Shown piece by piece: positions 39,950 to 41,640 of a stretch of 41,640 bases of DNA (position 1 is its first letter; the number at the start of each line of letters is the position of its first letter). This DNA comes from Candidatus Peribacteraceae bacterium (GTDB lineage Bacteria; Patescibacteriota; Gracilibacteria; Peribacterales; Peribacteraceae), in contig JAQTSK010000011.1 of assembly GCA_028711345.1 (NCBI GenBank), forward strand, positions 1 through 41,640. Direction: 5' to 3'. Below the pieces are notes generated by a model, which had not been told where the DNA came from, did no database searches, and was given only the letters and a program-made list of their open reading frames with translations. The position numbers were made by a program, and so were the translations under genes.

Positions 39950-40762
39950 ATGAAAAAAGATGCTACTCGGGCAGGAATAGAAGAAACGCCTTATGAGAAT
40001 CCGTTGTCTGCAGATCGGAGTGTTGCAGCTGATCCAGTTGTTGAGGGCACAGACGATCTTCAAGCTCGGATGGCAGCTCTTCTTGCCGACATTACAAACA
40101 AGGAAGGATTGAAGGATGCCATGAGTCAGCTTCCTTACACTGTCGATGCAGTCAGAACGTTACGCGAAAGTCTGCCTGAAGATCAGAATCAACGGGCTCG
40201 CATAATAAGTCTTGCGGCAGAGATTCTTGTGGATGAGTGGAATGGCGATAAGGACAAAGCGGGTATGATGGCAACGCTGCTCAGTCAGACATGGAAAGAC
40301 TGGCATCCGGAGGCTCAAACAATTCAGCAGCTTGTTGAGCTTTGTGAAGCGACAATCGATGATGGTGATTCGTCAATGGTCGCAATCGTTCAGCCTACCG
40401 CCTTCGTTCTTGGTGCTCTCGGAAACCATGAGTTTTATGGCAAATGGTTGAGTACCACGACCACGGAAGCGACATGGCGTCAGGCTGATCTGGAACGGAA
40501 TATCGGGAGCTATTATGGATCCCGCGAAAAACAGCTGACGGCAATCGAACGCCATCTCGCAGATCCGAATCGCGCAGGGATTCTTATCATGGCGCACGAC
40601 GTCGGGTTACTTGTACAAATTTGCGAGGAGCATCGTGCTGAAGGACTGTCCGATGATCCTGAAGTACAGCGTACGAAGAAGTTACTCGCACAAGTGATCA
40701 GCGTTCTTGAGAAACATCGGCAAACAGAAACCGCGGTTTTCACTCAGACATATCTCAGCTGA
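39950..40762 (+). CDS. Hypothetical soluble protein upstream of parB
   Basis: 270 residues, acidic and mostly helical, no signal peptide or membrane segment. The N-terminal 35 residues look disordered; the body has repeated helix-like stretches (AARMAALLADI-type, QRARIISLAAEILVDEWNGD, AIVQPTAFVLGALGNHEFYG, KKLLAQVISVLEKHRQTE). No family is recognised. It takes the place where a parA gene might be expected next to parB, but has no Walker motif. It has a near-consensus promoter and predicted leaderless mRNA, and the same 94-bp repeat lies upstream of it and of parB, so the two may be regulated alike. Confidence 0.7.
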   Translation: MKKDATRAGIEETPYENPLSADRSVAADPVVEGTDDLQARMAALLADITNKEGLKDAMSQLPYTVDAVRTLRESLPEDQNQRARIISLAAEILVDEWNGDKDKAGMMATLLSQTWKDWHPEAQTIQQLVELCEATIDDGDSSMVAIVQPTAFVLGALGNHEFYGKWLSTTTTEATWRQADLERNIGSYYGSREKQLTAIERHLADPNRAGILIMAHDVGLLVQICEEHRAEGLSDDPEVQRTKKLLAQVISVLEKHRQTETAVFTQTYLS

Positions 40763-40782
40763 GAAGCGGCTTGCCATGAGGA

Positions 40783-40800
40783 GCGCCTCCGCAGAGGCGC
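40783..40800 (+). terminator. Hairpin after the 39950 gene
   Basis: GCGCCTC, loop CGCA, GAGGCGC: a perfect 7-bp GC-rich stem 20 bases after the stop codon. No T-run follows. It is embedded in a string (CTTGCCATGAGG before it, GAAGCGTGGTG after it) resembling the repeats downstream of tRNA-Val. Confidence 0.4.
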
Positions 40801-40806
40801 GAAGCG

Positions 40807-40900
40807 TGGTGCGTGCTTGAACCAAGGTTACTATTTATTCAGGTTTACGCTGGCGATGAATTTCATGGGGAATAATCAGTGGAAACAGTCAGGGACGGCT
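40807..40900. repeat. 94-bp direct repeat, copy 2
   Basis: Second copy of 39791-39884, exactly 1016 bases further on, located 27 bases before the parB promoter. The spacing means recombination between copies would delete the 39950 gene and its promoter as a unit. Confidence 0.85.
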
Positions 40901-40927
40901 AGTGAATGGTCAAATGGCAGCAAAATA

Positions 40928-40955
40928 TTGACAGAGTAATTAATTATGATAAAAT
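40928..40955 (+). promoter_or_regulatory. Near-consensus promoter of parB
   Basis: TTGACA at 40928-40933, a 16-base AT-rich spacer, TAAAAT at 40950-40955. The -10 box ends 8 bases before the ATG at 40964, predicting a leaderless mRNA. Confidence 0.75.
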
Positions 40956-40963
40956 GCTCCTAC

Positions 40964-41640
40964 TATGAATATTTCCAAACTAAATAAGCGGGTATTCCGT
41001 AATCTGGCAGTAGACAAGATTGTCTTGCCGGATGACGATTTGCGCACGAATATTGACGAAGAGAAATTAGATGCTTTATCGGGTTCCGTTAATCAAGTTG
41101 GCGTTCTTCAGCCGATTATCGTATCTCTTTCTGGAAAAGTTAAGGATCAATACAGAGTTATCATCGGCGGTCGTCGCCTCAGAGCCGCCAAGAAATCGGG
41201 TGATAAAACTATCCCTGCCTGTATAGTTGATGATATTAGCGATAGAGAAAGATTGGTGTTGATGTTGATTGAGAACATCCATCGCACAGATCTCGAACCC
41301 CTAGAAGAAGCGGATGGCATGGCAGAACTTCGAGATCGATTCAAATATGATGAAGATCGTATTGCAGAAGAGCTCAGTAGAAATGTCGATTTTGTGAGAG
41401 GCAGGCTGGCTCTCTTGAAGCTTCCAGACCCAGTCAAGAAGGAACTGCGTGCAGGAAATTTGGGTGTAAGCCACGGACTTGCGCTCACTCGTCTTCAAGG
41501 GAAATCTGCAAAACAAATCGAACTCGCAGCTGAAGCTGTAGAAAAAAAACTGCCGGAATCTGTACTTACACGCATGGTGGAGGAAGTCAGTCAGTCAAAA
41601 CGCCACAGGAAGCCAATGCATCGCAAGCATAAACTTAGAA
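40964..41640 (+). CDS. parB: ParB/Spo0J-family partition protein, 3' end beyond the window
   Basis: 225 codons are visible from the ATG at 40964, with no stop before the edge. The N-terminal CTPase/ParB domain has LPDDDLRTNIDEEKLDALSG and VGVLQPIIV. Box II is GGRRLRAAKKSG (residues 68-79) and box III is ENIHRTDLEPLEEA (103-116). A helix-turn-helix region follows (DEDRIAEELSRNVDFVRGRL, then GNLGVSHGLALTRL). ParB loads on parS sites and helps segregate the chromosome origin; some family members are plasmid or nucleoid-occlusion proteins. No parA and no parS-like palindrome is seen in the window. Composition is slightly more AT-rich than the core genes. Confidence 0.9.

Overview
The window looks like a chromosomal segment of a reduced, uncultured bacterium of the Candidate Phyla Radiation (Patescibacteria), most like the Peregrinibacteria/Peribacteria side. 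This is an inference from gene content and style: divergent core genes (dnaA, thrS, infB, lepA, eno, rplS, rplI, secG, rseP), a retained bL9 gene, a CPR-type VirB6-like membrane protein, many lineage-specific helical or membrane proteins, and almost no Shine-Dalgarno sequences. TGA ends genes such as rseP and thrS, so the recoded genetic code of Gracilibacteria/SR1 is not in use.

Layout. 1-2050 (minus): a large unrecognised protein running off the left edge and a small two-helix membrane protein. 2051-5204: a module bounded by two inverted copies of a 116-bp repeat, holding comF, a hicBA toxin-antitoxin pair, an APH-fold kinase and a GIY-YIG protein, beside tRNA-Val(GAC). 5282-15984 (plus): two opposed DnaA boxes, rseP, dnaA, thrS, a degenerate Lgt-family protein, small membrane proteins, a C39-like peptidase and enolase. 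16079-17170: an AT-rich orphan gene at tRNA-Pro(GGG) and an unexplained inverted-repeat element. 17171-20853: a DHH phosphoesterase and infB. 20918-24109 (minus): an unknown protein and a VirB6/TrbL-like membrane protein. 24451-32096 (plus): a winged-helix regulator, rplS, a CsaB-type pyruvyltransferase, and three unknown genes ending in a 1453-residue membrane-associated protein. 32175-34648: lepA and a 2H phosphoesterase. 34737-38765 (minus): an unknown protein, rplI, a membrane-anchored OppA-like protein and secG. 38854 to the end (plus): a DinD-like protein, an unknown gene and a ParB cut by the right edge, the last two each preceded by a copy of a 94-bp direct repeat.

Two window-wide patterns stand out. 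First, many gaps between genes, and three coding stretches, hold short arrays of a degenerate word repeated with a strict period of 7, 8 or 9 bases. Most are followed by an array of the reverse-complement word, so the locus can fold into a hairpin. Neighbouring loci use different words, while some distant loci share one. Second, about ten genes have a recognisable sigma70-type or extended -10 box ending only 6-10 bases before the start codon, which predicts leaderless mRNAs.

Functionally the window combines replication and segregation (dnaA, parB), translation (thrS, infB, lepA, rplS, rplI, two tRNAs), central metabolism (eno), envelope and secretion (rseP, secG, Lgt-like, CsaB-like, VirB6-like, substrate-binding protein) and an accessory toxin-antitoxin/endonuclease module. 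No transposase, prophage or CRISPR array was seen.
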